Shown here: positions 6,893 through 7,315 of the stretch, piece by piece
How positions within the stretch are numbered: position 1 is the first letter of the stretch
How the letters are laid out: every line of letters begins with the position of its first letter
The notes under the pieces: generated by a model
Database searches by the model: none
What the model was told of the DNA's origin: nothing
The model's input: the letters and a program-made list of their open reading frames with translations, nothing else
NCBI GenBank assembly: GCA_945876405.1
Contig: CAMCOJ010000106.1
Span: 1 to 7,315, forward strand
DNA: 7,315 nt
From: an uncultured Ruminococcus sp.
Lineage (GTDB): Bacteria; Bacillota; Clostridia; Oscillospirales; Ruminococcaceae
Direction: 5' to 3'
Made by a program: the position numbers and the translations under genes

Positions 6893-6926
6893 AAGCATTC
6901 AGCACTCATATAAGTGCTGAATGCTT
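6893..6926 (-). terminator. Hairpin after the pilin gene: partial terminator or mRNA stabiliser
   Basis: A perfect 14-base-pair inverted repeat, AAGCATTCAGCACT (6893-6906) and AGTGCTGAATGCTT (6913-6926), around a 6-base loop, starting 22 bases after the pilin stop. In the direction of transcription it is followed by TTAAATTTATTTATAC-type AT-rich sequence, which is only a poor U-run. A leaky terminator or a 3' stabilising structure would let pilin be made in excess while some transcription goes on into pilC. I saw no convincing separate promoter in 6845-6892. Confidence 0.6.
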
Positions 6927-6948
6927 TGGTAAAATAAAACTTTTTTGA

Positions 6949-7269
6949 CTATTCTGTTGTAGAAGGTGTAGCAGGTTTAGCAAGTCTAGTATATGTAGTA
7001 CCTGTACCTTCACTATCTATTGCAGTGCTTTTCTGTTCAGTAGTAGTAGGATCTCCAAATCCGGTACTCTTTTTATAAACGATGTACTTTGGTGCATCCG
7101 TATCATCTGACTTGTATACAAGTCCTACAACCTTTCCCTTTTCAATTCTAACAGCTTCTATAGTTCCACTGACTTCAGCCAAACCTTCCATATCTTCAAT
7201 TTTGTATCCAGTATCAGTATTGATTTTCTTTCCGAGACCATAAGCTTCACTTGCAAGGGTCTGAGCAGC
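6949..7269 (-). CDS. Probable major type IV pilin, C-terminal part only
   Basis: The last 106 residues of a protein whose N-terminus lies beyond the contig end; the leader and hydrophobic helix are therefore not visible. The start (AAQTLASEAYGLGKK) looks like the end of the long pilin helix as in clostridial PilA-type pilins, followed by a mainly beta domain with short strands (TIEAVRIEKGKVVGLVYK, KYIVYK) and a Ser/Thr/Pro-rich tail ending PATPSTTE and TAG. There are no cysteines, so the disulfide-closed loop of Gram-negative pilins is absent. The extra residues MYKRQ seen if translation is continued rightwards come from adapter. Base composition is a little more AT-rich than pilB (by a rough count about 39% GC). 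It is followed by the 14-base-pair hairpin and then pilC. Pilin identity is an inference from position and helix style; any exported pilin-like protein would look similar. Confidence 0.6.
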   Translation of the reverse strand, partial: AAQTLASEAYGLGKKINTDTGYKIEDMEGLAEVSGTIEAVRIEKGKVVGLVYKSDDTDAPKYIVYKKSTGFGDPTTTEQKSTAIDSEGTGTTYTRLAKPATPSTTE

Positions 7270-7315
7270 CTGTCTCTTATACACATCTCCGAGCCCACGA
7301 GACAGGCAGAAATCT
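7270..7315 (+). other. Nextera i7-side sequencing adapter (not genomic)
   Basis: Bases 7270-7288 (CTGTCTCTTATACACATCT) are the reverse complement of the Tn5 mosaic end, 7289-7303 (CCGAGCCCACGAGAC) are the read 2 primer site, 7304-7311 (AGGCAGAA) match the Nextera i7 index I know as N703, and 7312-7315 (ATCT) begin the P7 segment. Genomic sequence ends at 7269. Reading leftwards on the minus strand, GTG at 7282-7284 opens a false MYKRQ start that is common in contaminated database entries. Confidence 0.98.

Noticed and set aside
46..7269. CRISPR arrays, tRNA or rRNA genes, insertion sequences.
   Set aside because: I saw no regular repeats, no cloverleaf-type sequence and no transposase; coding sequence fills nearly all of the genomic part.
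27..7288. A 19-base terminal inverted repeat (27-45 and 7270-7288), which would suggest a transposon of 7.2 kb.
   Set aside because: The repeats are the synthetic Tn5 mosaic ends of the Nextera kit, flanked by primer sites and index sequences. There is no transposase gene inside.

Overview
The window looks like one assembled contig from a Gram-positive, Clostridia-type bacterium. A Ruminococcus-like gut or rumen member is my best guess, inferred from the style of the proteins, a moderately low GC content and strong GGAGG ribosome binding sites; I could not run a search. Both ends are not genomic. Bases 1-45 and 7270-7315 are Illumina Nextera adapter with sample index sequences, so the biological sequence is 46-7269. 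Every gene lies on the minus strand and reads from right to left.

The genomic part is a type IV pilus (T4P) cluster cut at both ends. In transcription order it holds the C-terminal part of a probable major pilin (7269-6949), a strong hairpin (6926-6893), then a tightly packed run: pilC (platform protein), pilM, pilN, pilO (inner-membrane alignment subcomplex), a 90-base gap with nested inverted repeats, three minor prepilins resembling PilX/GspK, PilV/GspI and PilW/GspJ, and finally pilB, the extension ATPase, which loses about its last 20-25 residues at the contig end. Most junctions in the run overlap or are separated by fewer than 35 bases, so pilC to pilB is probably one operon. The hairpin after the pilin could let pilin be made in excess while some transcription continues into the machinery genes.

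How they would work together: PilB hydrolyses ATP under PilC to add pilin subunits to the fibre base. PilM, in the cytoplasm, links to the PilN tail, and PilN-PilO form the membrane frame. The three minor prepilins probably form the priming tip complex. No secretin (PilQ) or PilP lies between pilO and the pilins, which suits a cell with a single membrane. No prepilin peptidase (PilD) or retraction ATPase (PilT) is in the window; they may lie beyond the contig ends.

I see no wholly new system. The points most worth a second look are the adapter-made protein ends (LSLIHI and MYKRQ), tandem c-di-GMP-binding-type motifs in PilB, a PilM with eroded actin-fold nucleotide motifs, the Trp at mature position 5 of the PilX-like subunit, and the mutually exclusive hairpins between pilO and the minor pilins.
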